DNA of 28,089 bases from Apostichopus parvimensis (Eukaryota > Echinodermata > Holothuroidea > Aspidochirotida > Stichopodidae), in the NCBI GenBank assembly GCA_000934455.1, contig KN887190.1, positions 14,773 to 42,861 on the forward strand. The letters run 5' to 3'. The position numbers were made by a program, and so were the translations under genes. Below the pieces are notes generated by a model. That model did not search any database. It saw nothing but the letters and a program-made list of their open reading frames with translations, and was not told the origin of the DNA. Of this stretch, positions 1-10,327 are shown in pieces (positions within the stretch are counted from its first letter, which is position 1; every line of letters begins with the position of its first letter).

Positions 1-664
1 ATTTGTGTTTTACTGTTGTAATGACGTATTATGATTATAAATTATAGAAGGCTCAACGAAAGACCCCAAACTATGTTCAAATTTAAATCACATATTTGAT
101 ATATTGGTAGTGAACTGTAAGCATATTCCTATAAGGAGGCACGGTCAGTTGTTGAGTTACCCAAATTTCATTGGCTTATGTTTTTACTACTGATTATGGT
201 TTGCTACATATATGAATCGAATATGATGGACAGTTTTGTGTTGGGTACTACGTAATATTTATAATGGAATTCAGAATGCTGCTTTCATTCAATTGGCTAC
301 AATTAATATAAGTTGTGTCGTTATGATAACTCAACTATAGGTATACCATCATGTTGAACTTTTTTATCCTGAATTACTTTTACAAAGAATTTGATTTATA
401 TTATAAATACGACCATAACTATACCTATTTCGAAGGTTGCATTCACAAATTTCAATAAACTTGCAGAACACCATCAGACAGCCATGCTGGTTACTTTTTG
501 CCCGCATTTTGATCATTCTACGCAGTAAAACATACAAAGCCGTATTAACGCTTCCTGTTTCTGTCTACAGAATATTATATTTACAATATTTATCTAACGC
601 TTGCGTTTGAAATGTTTTGAGCCAAATGCTTACTGAGCATCAACAACAGTAATTTATCGCTATA
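1..664. other. 3' flank of GIMAP-like gene A, no gene seen
   Basis: AT-rich DNA downstream of the stop codon of the minus-strand GIMAP-like gene. It should hold the 3' UTR and polyadenylation site, but I found no canonical AATAAA or ATTAAA on the minus strand; only variants such as GATAAA near 653-660 occur. No open frame looks like a protein, and I see no repeat. Confidence 0.4.
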
Positions 665-1423
665 TCAGCGCATTTTGTCCCCGATCTTATACGCTATAAC
701 GGCAGGCACACCCAGTATAGCTCCCACTGCTCCTATGCCGGTCGCACCTGCTAAAAAGCCCGCTCCTGTGGTGGCTGCTCCTGTGGTTAATGAGTACGTC
801 TTTTTGTAATTAAGAATGGTTCCCAACATTTTATAGAATGGGCCAATATGCGATTTTATTTCTGTATATATCATATTGATATGCTTTTTACAATCGACAA
901 CAGGAGTAGTGGTAACCTCACTATCGTTTCTAAATACCAAATTTGTACCATTATTTTCACATTGGTCACTCTTACAGAGAATGGCAATGACCTTCTCTAC
1001 AAATTCCTTTTCTGCAACAGATCCCCAGTTTGAAAACCATACAACCGCCTCGACCACTGCATTTACCAATGATGGATGACAACTTTCCCTCTCTACCACT
1101 GAAACCACTTGTTTTCGCAATTCTTTTGCTGTTTTCATAGTATCGTTGGTAAAAGCAATTGGCTGATTCTTGATTCTGTTACCTTCAATCACTTTGTCCA
1201 CCATTGCAATGATGTCATCTTTGTTGCGTGCTATTTCTCTTTCGTCTGTGGCCTTGTTGTTTACAGCCAGCACCCTGTCACCAATTTTTTCTAGAAACGA
1301 TTTCATATTCGCATTTTCCTTCTGTTTCTCCATATATTCGTTCAGTGAAATATCGTCTAGCTCCGATTCAGGTTTCGTGTAAACCAGCATACAGTAGTCA
1401 AAGAAATCGGCATGACCACTAAC
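665..1423 (-). CDS. GIMAP-like gene A, exon 3 (G4/G5 motifs and C-terminal hydrophobic tail)
   Basis: Last coding exon of an AIG1/GIMAP-type GTPase, 252 residues plus stop. The acceptor is TTTTGTCAG before 1423, and the exon opens in phase 0 with VSGHADFFDYCMLVYT, the usual position of this GIMAP exon boundary. TKPESEL (about residues 154-160 of the joined protein) sits where G4 lies in the family but has Glu where Asp is usual. VLAVNNK (189-195) is the family G5-region motif. A charged, probably helical region follows. The last ~45 residues are rich in Gly, Ala, Val and Ile and could associate with a membrane, as C-terminal hydrophobic segments do in some GIMAPs. The joined protein would be about 390 residues, slightly longer than typical single-domain GIMAPs. 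The intron to exon 2 is 2127 bp (1424-3550). Family call is firm from motif order and exon layout; the biological role is inferred only. Confidence 0.86.
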   Translation of the reverse strand, partial: VSGHADFFDYCMLVYTKPESELDDISLNEYMEKQKENANMKSFLEKIGDRVLAVNNKATDEREIARNKDDIIAMVDKVIEGNRIKNQPIAFTNDTMKTAKELRKQVVSVVERESCHPSLVNAVVEAVVWFSNWGSVAEKEFVEKVIAILCKSDQCENNGTNLVFRNDSEVTTTPVVDCKKHINMIYTEIKSHIGPFYKMLGTILNYKKTYSLTTGAATTGAGFLAGATGIGAVGAILGVPAVIAYKIGDKMR

Positions 1424-3550
1424 CTGACAAAATATGTTGAAAAAGTTTTCATTATTAATGGTGGATAGAAATGATATGCTCTTGTAATGTGTCATATTCA
1501 TTTTAGGAAGTAACTTTGCTTTCATCTGTTATGCTAACCCATATCAACCCATATTAATCCTTTAATACATGCAGCAGAACACTAAAGGTCATTAACACAC
1601 GTTTGAAAAACAATGTAAAACCTTCAAGGTATTTATCAATAAAAAAACAGGTTAGCCACCGAAAAGCGTGTGATCAAAAGCATATTTTAACATGTGACCT
1701 ATCAAACGTCATGTGCATATAGTAAAAATCATATATTAATATAGATAATTCATTTACCTTCTTTAAGGATGTAATAACTAATTATTGCACTGTATTTGAA
1801 TAAGATTACGCAGTCTTCATCAGATGACAAGCCATGGAGATACATGTGAACACTTCCGTGATTTTGTAAGGGGTTTTGAATCTGGTAAAAGCCGTTACCA
1901 CTATATGACGTTGTTGTATCAGGGGCTGACCCTGTAGCCACAAACTTAGGAATTCTCCAAGATACCATTCGTGACTTATAATACGAAAGGAAAAAGATTT
2001 TTGGTCGGTTCCAGACTTGGTCTAGAGTACGAAATTAAGTTAGTTCTTGGACCAATTTCAACCGGTTGTGGAAGAAAGATGCATTAGAACACAACATTGG
2101 TTTTTAGGCTATTGTAATTCCAAGTTGCGAGATTAATTCTAATCATCGCAACATTTATCGTGATTTTAATGGAAGACCGTTGTGCTAAGGAAATCTTTTG
2201 TAACAAAGGAACCGATTTTTAACTATTAACTATTAGATACAATAGTAACAGTGCTAGGAAAAAGAATATCTTTTTATCAATTTCAAACAGTTCTGTACTG
2301 TGTATTTTTTCTTTATTCTGTGCTCTTCCCCCAAAAAATTATATATGGGACGACCTTAGAGCCATTGGGAAAAGTAAGGGGGTAGAACAAATATGTTGAC
2401 TTTTGTCCGTTCTGGGGTGGGTCATACAAGAGGATGTTTGGGTAAGGGTGTTTAGATGGAAAACGGTGATTTCTCAAACCGCAATATTTAAATTCAGACA
2501 CAACGTGTAGTACAGGGTTTGATTTTTGAAGTATAATCTGATCAAAACATTGGGCAGGGAACGTTCCCCATCCTCGCTCCGTTGCTTAGCAAAGTACGCC
2601 AGAGATTCTTCTAATGTTTTCTTATCACTGGATGTACCCTGCATGTCAATGCACCCGTGATCAGATCCCGAGGGATTACAGTAACCTCGATGTATTTTTT
2701 AAGACGAGCGCGTTGTCCCATATGGACACAGTGTAAGATATTAGTCAATTTGTTACTTTTCAAGTGGATATGTTTTCTTTTCTTAAATTCAATATTTGTC
2801 AAGTATAAAGACATAACATATACATCACTATTAGTATTCTTGACCGACAGGCATTTTTGTTACGTAATCATTCTGTAATGATTCTGTGAAACAAGGTTAG
2901 CAAGTGTTGGAAAAGGCAATACAGTATGACATTCATTGCGAAGTGACACGAGGGTGCTCCCCTCGTTTCCGATTTTATCAGATAGTCCAGCCTTAAACAA
3001 GTTTATCAAGTTACAGGTGAAATTATATTAAGATACAAGCTGAATTATATAGTTACGATCTAAGATCACAAGGGTGCACATACTTACATACATTTATTTT
3101 GTATAAGGTAATGATCCAAAGTTACTTAAACATATCATTGCGACAATTTCTCAACAATTGAAAAAAAAACAGTGAAACTTTTCATATCGTTAACAGATGC
3201 AAGATTATAAGCCATCATAAGTTGTACCCTTTATTGCAATTTCGCATACTTCCCAGCAAACACAAAAACGTTTTTAAAAGGCTATTAAAACGTTTCGTCT
3301 TTTGTTTTGATAACGTTATTTTTGGTGTAATAAATACGGTATGTCACGAAACGTTTTCAGGCTATAATTTAAAAACATGTTTGCGCTAAAACATTAATAT
3401 AACATTAATATCTCATAAAAACGTTATGCCGACGTTTTTATAACACTACATTTAACGTTATAAAAACATATTTTAGAGGCTCTTTAAAAAATGTTATGAT
3501 AAATTTTTGGGTTGCTGGGTTGTTAGTATGTTCAATAGTAAATGAAATAC
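1424..3550 (-). other. Intron 2 of GIMAP-like gene A
   Basis: Begins with GTATTT after AAG at 3551 and ends with TTTTGTCAG, phase 0 on both sides. It contains a small inverted-repeat element (3252-3519) only about 30 bases from the donor. The rest is AT-rich and holds no second gene I can support; open frames in it show no family features. Confidence 0.7.
3252..3519. mobile_element. MITE-like element with CCCAGCAA ends
   Basis: A 268 bp element with perfect 8 bp terminal inverted repeats, CCCAGCAA at 3252-3259 and TTGCTGGG at 3512-3519. Its interior is built from many short AAACGTTTT / TAACGTTAT-type motifs, nearly self-complementary, so it could fold extensively. TT is present on both flanks and could be a 2 bp target duplication, though this is weak. 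It has no coding capacity. I recall similar CCCAGCAAACAC...AACGTT repeats from fish and marine invertebrate genomes, but the superfamily is not assigned here. Confidence 0.6.
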
Positions 3551-3948
3551 CTTAACGTTATCCAGGAATTGTTTTTTTTCCTTTGTGACTCGCACCTCGC
3601 TTGCACTCATACAAATGACAAAACAGTTCACTCCCTCTCGTAGTAAAAACGCCATTCTTGCGTTTTCTTGCTTTATAACAGAATCGGATCTGACAGTGTC
3701 GTGTACTCCGGGCGTATCTACTACTGTTATCTTACGATCTCCAAATTCAGACGTCGCATAAGACGATACACTTGTTACAGAATCTCCAGACGGGCTTGCG
3801 TTAAAAGCATTTCTTCCAAGGATGGTGTTACCAGTCGCACTCTTCCCACTACCTGTCATTCCAACGAGGACAGTTCCATAATCTCGGACTGGTAACGGCT
3901 GTAACGGTTGTTGGTAAGTGTAGTTTGCCATTCTCGTATCATGATTAT
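3551..3948 (-). CDS. GIMAP-like gene A, exon 2 (P-loop and DTPG half of the AIG1 GTPase domain)
   Basis: Encodes the N-terminal half of an AIG1/GIMAP GTPase domain. GMTGSGKS (about residues 35-42 of the joined protein) is a complete Walker A/G1 motif followed by the family signature ATGNTILGR. Thr/Ser residues at 62-68 are G2 candidates. DTPG (83-86) is G3. The segment ending FLDNVK leads to a GT donor at 3550, phase 0. These proteins bind GTP and assemble on membranes; in vertebrates they act in lymphocyte survival and in invertebrates they are reported in immune responses. An internal ATG at 3931 could also start translation, but an acceptor (TTTAAG, AG at 3950-3949) just upstream joins this exon in frame to a tiny first coding exon at 4948-4963, and I prefer that model. 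All visible nucleotide-binding motifs look functional. Confidence 0.88.
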
Positions 3949-4947
3949 CTTAAAGGAATCGAAATACCAAATTATTAAATGACATTGCATTCTTCCGCTG
4001 ATACTGGCTACATAACCAATTATAAGCAATGTAGTCATTCCCATAACTGTCGATTGTTAAATATTTAAATGCGTTCTACGAAGTCATAAAGCTTACGCTC
4101 GTTAAACCAACAATGTAGCTCATAAGCAGTGCTAAATATTACAATTTTAATGTGGTAAATGTTCATGTTTGGTCAATTTACATCGACTTCTAACTTACTT
4201 TTATGTTCTTGAAACATAACCTCAATTTAAGAAATTAACAGAATTTCACGTTGGTGTTTGTTCGATATGCAAATATGCTATATACACCTGCAAGGCTGAG
4301 TATGGTGTTCAAATCCACATGATTCAGTGATTGTTGAAGATTTTCCCATTCTGTTATCAAGAAGGAACAAGTTATGGGAGGAGAAAGAGAGGAGAAGAAG
4401 ACAGAGAAAGTAGAGAAGAAGTAGATTATGAGATGATGGTGGTGGTGGTGATGATGGTGATGATGATGATATGATGATATGATGATGATATGATGACGAT
4501 GATCACGATGACGATGACGATGACAATGACGATGACGATGACAATGACGACGACGAAGACGATGATAATGATATGACGACGACGATGACGACGACGGAGA
4601 TGACGACGACGACGATGACGACGACGACGACAGAGATGAGGATGAGGATGATGATGATGATGGTAATGGTGGTAATGGTGATGATATGATGATGATATGA
4701 TGATATGATGATATGATGATATGATGATATGATGATATGATGATATGATGATGATCACGATCACGATCACGATGACGAAGACGAGGACAATGACGACGAA
4801 GATGACGACGACGTTGATGATATGACGACGACGATGGGCGACGGAGATGACGATGACGACGACGACGGCGATGGCGATGGCCGTGGCGATGGCGGTGATG
4901 ACGATGGCGACGACGACGACGACGATGACGATGACGATGATGATTAC
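3949..4947 (-). other. Intron 1 of GIMAP-like gene A
   Basis: A proposed 999 bp intron with donor CAG|GTAATC at 4947 and acceptor TTTCGATTCCTTTAAG ending at 3949. Over half of it is the trinucleotide microsatellite at 4430-4945, whose first repeats begin within a few bases of the donor. The rest is ordinary AT-rich DNA. The long His/Arg- and Asp-rich open frames here come from the repeat and are not proteins. Confidence 0.55.
4430..4945. repeat. Compound GAT/GAC microsatellite with a GATGATAT array
   Basis: About 515 bp of near-continuous trinucleotide repeat on the plus strand, changing along its length: GGT/GAT near 4436-4460, GAC/GAT blocks at 4495-4635, an 8 bp GATGATAT array of roughly eight units at 4683-4748, a short CACGAT block near 4752-4772, then GAC/GGC/GAT to 4945. 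The strand has almost no long C or T runs. It lies in intron 1 of the GIMAP-like gene and would appear in its transcript as ATC/GTC repeats. Confidence 0.93.
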
Positions 4948-4963
4948 CTGCTTGATTGTCCAT
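4948..4963 (-). CDS. GIMAP-like gene A, tiny first coding exon
   Basis: The 16-base segment ATGGACAATCAAGCAG ends at a good donor (CAG|GTAATC). Joined to the acceptor at 3949/3948 it reads in frame: MDNQADNHDTRMANY and on into the P-loop exon. The bases before the ATG (AGCAAAGAAG) nearly match those before the start codon of the paralogue at 24877 (AGCAAAGAAGA), which supports this as the real start region. If wrong, translation begins at the ATG at 3931 and this is 5' UTR or intron. Confidence 0.6.
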
Positions 4964-4999
4964 CTTCTTTGCTTTGCTGCATACAAAATCTACAAACAA

Positions 5000-5952
5000 A
5001 ACAAAAAACAATCGTATTGTTAAAAAAGCTCGTTTACATTGACAGGAAACCCTTCATCCATTTTAAGTTTGTCAATTATGCATAGATTTCCGGTAGCTGA
5101 AACACTGGTATTCATTAACGACATCTTCCAACGAAACGGTTCTTAAATGAAAGTGGTGTAGTATTAGTGTACATACATTCATAAGGGTCGTCATCTATTT
5201 TCTTCATAAAAGACTATAGAAAACTTATCGTATTTGAGAAGTTCTATTTTATACCGTGTGAAAAGAATGGTGTATTTTTCTTTAGTGAAAAAAATCACCC
5301 GATCCTCATGGCTTTATCAGTAACTGCTAAGATGAGTACCAGTTAAAACTGATGTCTTTTATCATTTCTTTATATGTGCTACATTGATGACCAGTTGCTA
5401 CTGAGAAGGATTTAACAACGGAAAATACTTAGCATAATGATTGACTGGACTAACTAAACTACTCTAAAGGTTTTGCCAATAATTGCATCCACATTTTAAC
5501 AAAACGTGGATACCACTTTACTGCACAAGGCTTATATTTTTACTTAAATGCCACAATGGTTATACTTTTATTGCAATTCTATCGATAGATCTGGTTTGAT
5601 TCGGATGATATTTGGGTTTTATTTCTGTTTTATCAGACAAGTCCTGCACGTTTGTTGTTACGTGTACAGGTTGGTAACCCACGTTAGGCTAGTATATTAT
5701 ATTATTCAACGCTAGTAGTTATTGGTACAATAACACTAGGCTAGTCATAAGTTAGGCCTATACATACAACTGCGAGATACCTTGAACCTCGAACTTTATT
5801 ATGAATGTTTGGCCACGCTATAGTACTCGCATACTGTTACTGTTGATTGTAGTGTTAGGTGTGGCACGGACAGTGAAACGTATTAGAAAGTTAACAAAAC
5901 AGAGAAAATGACCATGCTGTACTGTAGGCCGTAGCTATAAGTTATTTGTTTG
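5000..5952. other. Upstream flank of GIMAP-like gene A, no gene seen
   Basis: AT-rich sequence upstream of the minus-strand gene. It should include its 5' UTR and promoter, but I cannot point to a TATA box or start site with confidence. No protein-like frame, RNA gene or clear repeat was found. GCTAG-containing short motifs recur near 5690-5745 but form no regular array. Confidence 0.35.
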
Positions 5953-6050
5953 ATGGTAGGCTGTATTACCGCGATGCTAAGGGCCTTTTTCTTTCTCCAA
6001 AAACTGTTGATGAAGCTGATCGTTCTGTTTCCCGACGATTATTAAATATT
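5953..6050 (+). repeat. Diverged direct repeat, copy 1
   Basis: About 98 bp that recurs in the same orientation at 6495-6592. Shared blocks include CCGCGATGCTAAG, CTCCAAAAACT, CTGATCGTTCTGTTTCC and GACGATT, with scattered substitutions and small indels. The pair is 542 bp apart and may be long-terminal or flanking parts of a small non-coding element. Confidence 0.8.
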
Positions 6051-6425
6051 ATAGACTCACTTCAAATATTTTCATAAAAATAAAGTTAATTCACAACCGT
6101 AAAGATGTCGATAAACGTCAATAAATTCTCTCAGTCTTTACTGTCGAAGCCTCAGAAAATTCCACATATACCGCGGATGCACACATACAAACTTTACATA
6201 CTGGAATAATACAAATGTTTGAAATATTTTATTTCATCTGCTACTAGCGTAATGCAATCCCATTCACATCACGCTGTGTTAAGGCATCTGTACAGGTTTT
6301 AGGCCTTTGAATGACAATAAATTTACCTGAAACAAATTTCATTTGAAACTATACACAATCACATGCAATGACTGCTCGCAAGCGGATGACAAAGAAAAAA
6401 AACGTAACATTTGATACATTCATCG

Positions 6426-6493
6426 AAAACAGCTTAGCAAAGCTGTTTTTCTCTTATAGTAAGTAGTATTACTAACGTTAGTTTACTACTATA
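6426..6493. repeat. Two adjacent hairpin-forming inverted repeats
   Basis: First hairpin: AAAACAGCTT (6426-6435), loop AGCA, AAGCTGTTTT (6440-6449), a perfect 10 bp stem. Second: a 39 bp imperfect palindrome (6455-6493) centred on the perfect 12 bp palindrome ACTAACGTTAGT (6471-6482), with TATAGTA and TACTATA arms. They lie immediately before the second copy of the direct repeat. Confidence 0.75.
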
Positions 6494-6494
6494 A

Positions 6495-6592
6495 TGGTAT
6501 GCGGTGAAACCGCGATGCTAAGAGTATTTTTTTCTCTCCAAAAACTTATGATGAAACTGATCGTTCTGTTTCCTGACGATTGTTTAATAATA
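6495..6592 (+). repeat. Diverged direct repeat, copy 2
   Basis: Second copy of the segment at 5953-6050. Copy 2 ends where the ~140 bp tandem repeat array begins, so it may have bounded an older insertion. No coding potential. Confidence 0.8.
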
Positions 6593-6597
6593 TTAAT

Positions 6598-7500
6598 TAA
6601 GTGCAAGAAGCCCTTTTGTGTTGGGTCATTTGGGGTCAATTTTTTGAAAATCTTGTAAACATGATATCTTACGTAATGAAGCTTAGACAGATCGCATTAT
6701 TCCTATGTAGGTCAACAACACTGAGCACAAGAAATATATTGTTTTTGGTGGAGGTCAACGGCCACTTCAGGTCAACAGGGGTCAAGTCACTGAAACATTG
6801 TACCATAGTATCTCAAGAAGGGACGCGACACAGATGTAATATATCGTACATGTAGCTTTACCACATTGAGTACTGGAAGCGTATTGTAGGTCAAATGTGA
6901 TCATTTGGTATCAACAAGGGTCAATTTGTGAAAACCTTGTAAACATGGTATCTCAAACAAAGAACGGTAGGTAGATCTCACCATTTGTATACATGTACGT
7001 GTACGGTGTACCACATTGAGCACAAGAGGTTTATTGTTTATAGTCATTTTGGGGTCAACAGGGGTCAAATTGCTGAAACACGGTATCTCAAGAAGGAAAG
7101 CTTGTACTGATCTCATGTGTAGTACTGTATGTAGGCTTGTTAACATGATATCTCAAGAAGGGAACCTGGACAGATCTCGGTTTTTTGCTATGTAGGTGAA
7201 CCAAATTGACTACAAGAAGCCTTTTGTTTTTGATCGAGGTAAACAGTAATTTGAGGTCAACAGGGGGCAAATTGCTGAATCTTTGTAGACACAAAACTCA
7301 AGAAAGGAGGGATAAGTACATATTTCATATTTAGTATGTAGGTTTACAACATTGAGTGCCAAAACCCTGTTGACTTTGGTGGAGGTCAAAGGTCATGTAC
7401 AGGGTTCAGTTTGTGAAAACATTGTAAACATGATTTCTCAAGAAAGGAAGCTTAGACAGATTTTATCATTATAACGTAGTTGTACCACATAGAGTACAAC
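6598..7500 (+). repeat. ~140 bp tandem repeat array rich in AGGTCA half-sites
   Basis: About six and a half diverged head-to-tail units. Each reads roughly: ATATCTCAAGAAGGGAAGC, a GACAGATCT-type block, TATGTAGGT, ACCACATTGAGTACAAGAAGC, TATTGTTTTTGGTGG, then AGGTCA motifs, CAACAGGGGTCAAATTGCTG and AAACCTTGTAAACATG. Unit starts fall near 6663, 6806, 6944, 7082 (truncated), 7147, 7297 and 7434. Every unit has several point changes, so the array is old. Isolated fragments recur at 11698-11757 and about 14640-14745. The open frames here are accidental. Confidence 0.88.
7383..7395 (+). promoter_or_regulatory. DR1 nuclear-receptor-type motif inside the tandem repeat
   Basis: AGGTCA at 7383-7388, one spacer base, then AGGTCA at 7390-7395. 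This is a perfect DR1, the binding-site form known for RXR heterodimers and HNF4. It sits in repeat DNA with no nearby active gene start, so the motif is certain but function is not shown. Confidence 0.35.
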
Positions 7501-7795
7501 AATAATAATAATTGTTATGTTGATTCTTTTTCAAAAAATTGTGATTGGACCCTCCCCCCCTCACTATTTGGGTTGAAATGACTCTCCCCCCCCCAATCAC
7601 CATATGTGTTAGGCACTTGACTTTAGCCATTTTCCATGCATCAAGTATGAATGTCATGTGTTGCATAGCTATATAGGTAATATTTTATATATTGGAAAAG
7701 ATCAGTACACCAAGAAAATTTGTTTTAAGTGTAATCTGAATATTTCTTTACAGTTGATGAAATTTTATTGACAGAAGGAAGTTGTTTCTTTTTTT

Positions 7796-10327
7796 TTGGA
7801 TAGCCCTTCCAGCAAACGAAAAATGGATGGTGCTCGCTCATCAGGTAATATACAACAAATATATTGTGTAATGGCATATCAGTGTCAACAGTGCAGAAAA
7901 TATCAAAAAAATAAGTTAAATTCTTTTATGCAGCTTTTGAGGCTACTTCATTCACACGAGCCTGATTTCAGTGTTACTGTATATGTGGAATTGGAAGTTT
8001 TGAAAAGGTATACAAAAAAAACCCATCATTCTTGAGTCATATTCACAGAAAACATCCACACTTTAGAAGTGGCATATCGCAGACTGAAGTTTGTAGGCAG
8101 ATAGATTCTGGAATAACTTGTTCAACTGCATCAAATGAGTATAGTGTTGATGAAGCAGCTGTTCATGCACCAATAAATTCTATTAAGATGAGAGATTGTA
8201 AACAAGATCTAAATCGGTGATCCTAACGTGGAAAGAGATATATCAACTACCTAAGATTCATGCCAGCAAAATCATAAGTGACATTGGCTTTCTTGTCTCA
8301 GCAAGTCACAAGCAATTTTCAGAGGAAACTTGTAAAATGTTCCAAGATCACGGGTTTGAGGTGAATGACAATCCTACACTGAAGCAGTTTTTAGACAGAA
8401 ATGAATTGGCAGAGACTTGTACACATATGCAGTCAGAACATAACCAAATGCGATATTTTGAAAGAAATCTCCCACTTGTTCAATCTACAGAGCTAGTCCT
8501 TGGTAGGGATGAGCATGGTTAATTGAAACATTCCAATATGTTTCAATTCTGGAAATGTTAGAATTGCTTCTTTTGAATGATGATGTGTTTGCAGAAGAGA
8601 TGAAATTCACCCACAACCAACATACAGGTGTTATTAGCCAGTTACAATGACGGACATTTAAAAAAAAAATAGTTTGTTTCAAACTTATTAGACATCTCTG
8701 CAAATTGTGTTATACAGTGATGATTTTGAAGTTTTTAACTCCATTGGCAAATTTACCAAGAAGCAAAAGTTAAATGGTGTGTATTTTACTTTAGGTAACA
8801 TTGATGCCACATTCAAGAGTAAAATGCATGTCATCCAGTAGTGTCACTATGTTAGAGTTCCTTGATCCAAAAGTATGGACTATCTAAAGTCTTTGAGAGA
8901 TTGATAACTGATCTTCAAACATTAGAAACACATGGCATAAAGGTAATCAAAGATGGACAAGAATACCTGTTTTTGGAACAGTCACAATGGTAGTAGCTGA
9001 CAACTTAGGTAGTCATCAGATTGGTGGGTTCGTGGAGTCTTTCAGGGCAAATAGAATTTGCAGGTTTTGCATGTTACGTTATGCAGAGCTTAAGTCCGGA
9101 AATTTTGACATAGCTAGTACTATTAAAAGAACTAAAGAAGTATACTCTTGCCATGTAGATGTTGTACAAAGAGACCAAAACCTAACAACTGTTTATGGAG
9201 TGAAAACGGATTCTGTATTTAACAAGCTTGACTACTTCCATGTTACTAGGGGCTTGCAATCAGATCCAATGCACGACTTGTTGGAGGGAGTCATTCCAAA
9301 AGTTTGCGGTGAAGTTTTAACTTGCTTTGTCCAGTGGAAGTTGGTCTCCCTGAATCAGCTGAATTATGATTTGAAACATTTTAGGTATAAAGTTAGTGAC
9401 AAATCAAAGATACCAGCTCCCCTTATTTGGACTCAGTGTCATGTATATGTAAAGCAGACAGCTTCTCAAATGTCTGGTCTGATGAAAGTGTTATTATTGG
9501 TACTAGGAGATATAATTCCACAATATGATGACTATTGGCAGCTTCTCATACTATGTGCAGATATCTGTAACATTGTATTTGCACCAAGGCACAATAAAGC
9601 AACAATAGTTATGCTACATGGCTTAGTTCAAAATTTCCTTGAGCTCTACCTTGACCTTTGTAAGGATGGCTTCATACTTAAAATGCATTTTTTTAATGCA
9701 TTACAGTGACCAAATTAGAAATGTCGGACCATGTCAGCTTGCTCTATTATCAGATTTGAGGCTAAGCATAGCTACTTTAAAGGTTTGGCACGTAAAACCA
9801 AAAAAAAAGAAAAGTTTGTATTTAACCTTAGCTAAACGACACCAGCTATTGCAGAGTTTGTATCACATCTCTCCATGTTTTTTGGAAAGTGATGAGAAAC
9901 GTTCAGTGGTTGGATCTGTGTGTGCTGTAAAAAATCTATTACTGGACGTCCAGCATGCTGTGAGGGATATGGTTTGGACCTATCTCTGAAGTATTTAGGT
10001 GTACGGCAGTAGTGATTAATGGCAATAGATTTGAAGAAAATCAAGTGGTAGTAACAGGTACAGAGAAGAATGCCCTGCAGTTCAGCATTGTCAAAGTAAT
10101 TTTTCTCAAAGGCAGTCGTGTCTATTTACTGGTTTCCAGAATTAGAAAATGTTCAGTTCTCTGCTCATTATCACTCTTATATTGTAAGGCCAAATTTCAG
10201 TGGCGAGCCACATATTATTGAGCCAGAGGATTTTCTTGATTTTTGGCCGTTGGAGATTTATTTCTGTAATTTGGAATATGTATCCCTCAAAGATACCGGT
10301 TGTTGGAGGAATTCATTTGTTAGCTAA
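7796..10327 (+). pseudogene. Decayed transposase-like ORF1 of a DNA transposon (zinc finger plus MHDLLEGV-type core)
   Basis: A single protein can be followed across three frames. It starts with a Cys/His region: MAYQCQQC near 7871, and a second finger-like stretch CGIGSFEKVYKK...SHIHRKHPHF at about 7984-8064, where the second Cys is lost. Next come a helical region (IYQLPKIHASKIISDIGF, near 8238), ELVLGRDEHG (near 8490), LETFQYVSILE-like and LYSDDFEV (near 8713) blocks, YFTLGNI (near 8783), then VVADNLGSHQIGGFVESF with RICRFC (near 8988-9075), DPMHDLLEGVIP (near 9265), DICNIVFAPRH, EAKHSYFKGLARKTK (near 9765), LTLAKRHQLLQ and a C-terminal FLDFWPLEIYF block ending at 10327. This order matches a family of large uncharacterised transposon proteins I know from fish and invertebrates; a CACTA/Tnp2-like relation is possible but not proven. 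Breaks: frameshifts near 7970, 8215, 8520, 8650, 8978, 9709, 9820 and 10115, and a stop near 8840. It is dead as a protein. Confidence 0.8.

Noticed and set aside
4235..5011. Long minus-strand frame of His/Arg/Ser runs, and the overlapping Ile/Val-rich and Asp-rich frames
   Set aside because: They are direct translations of the GAT/GAC microsatellite, all frames of which stay open; only the 16-base MDNQA start segment is kept, as a splice-supported exon.
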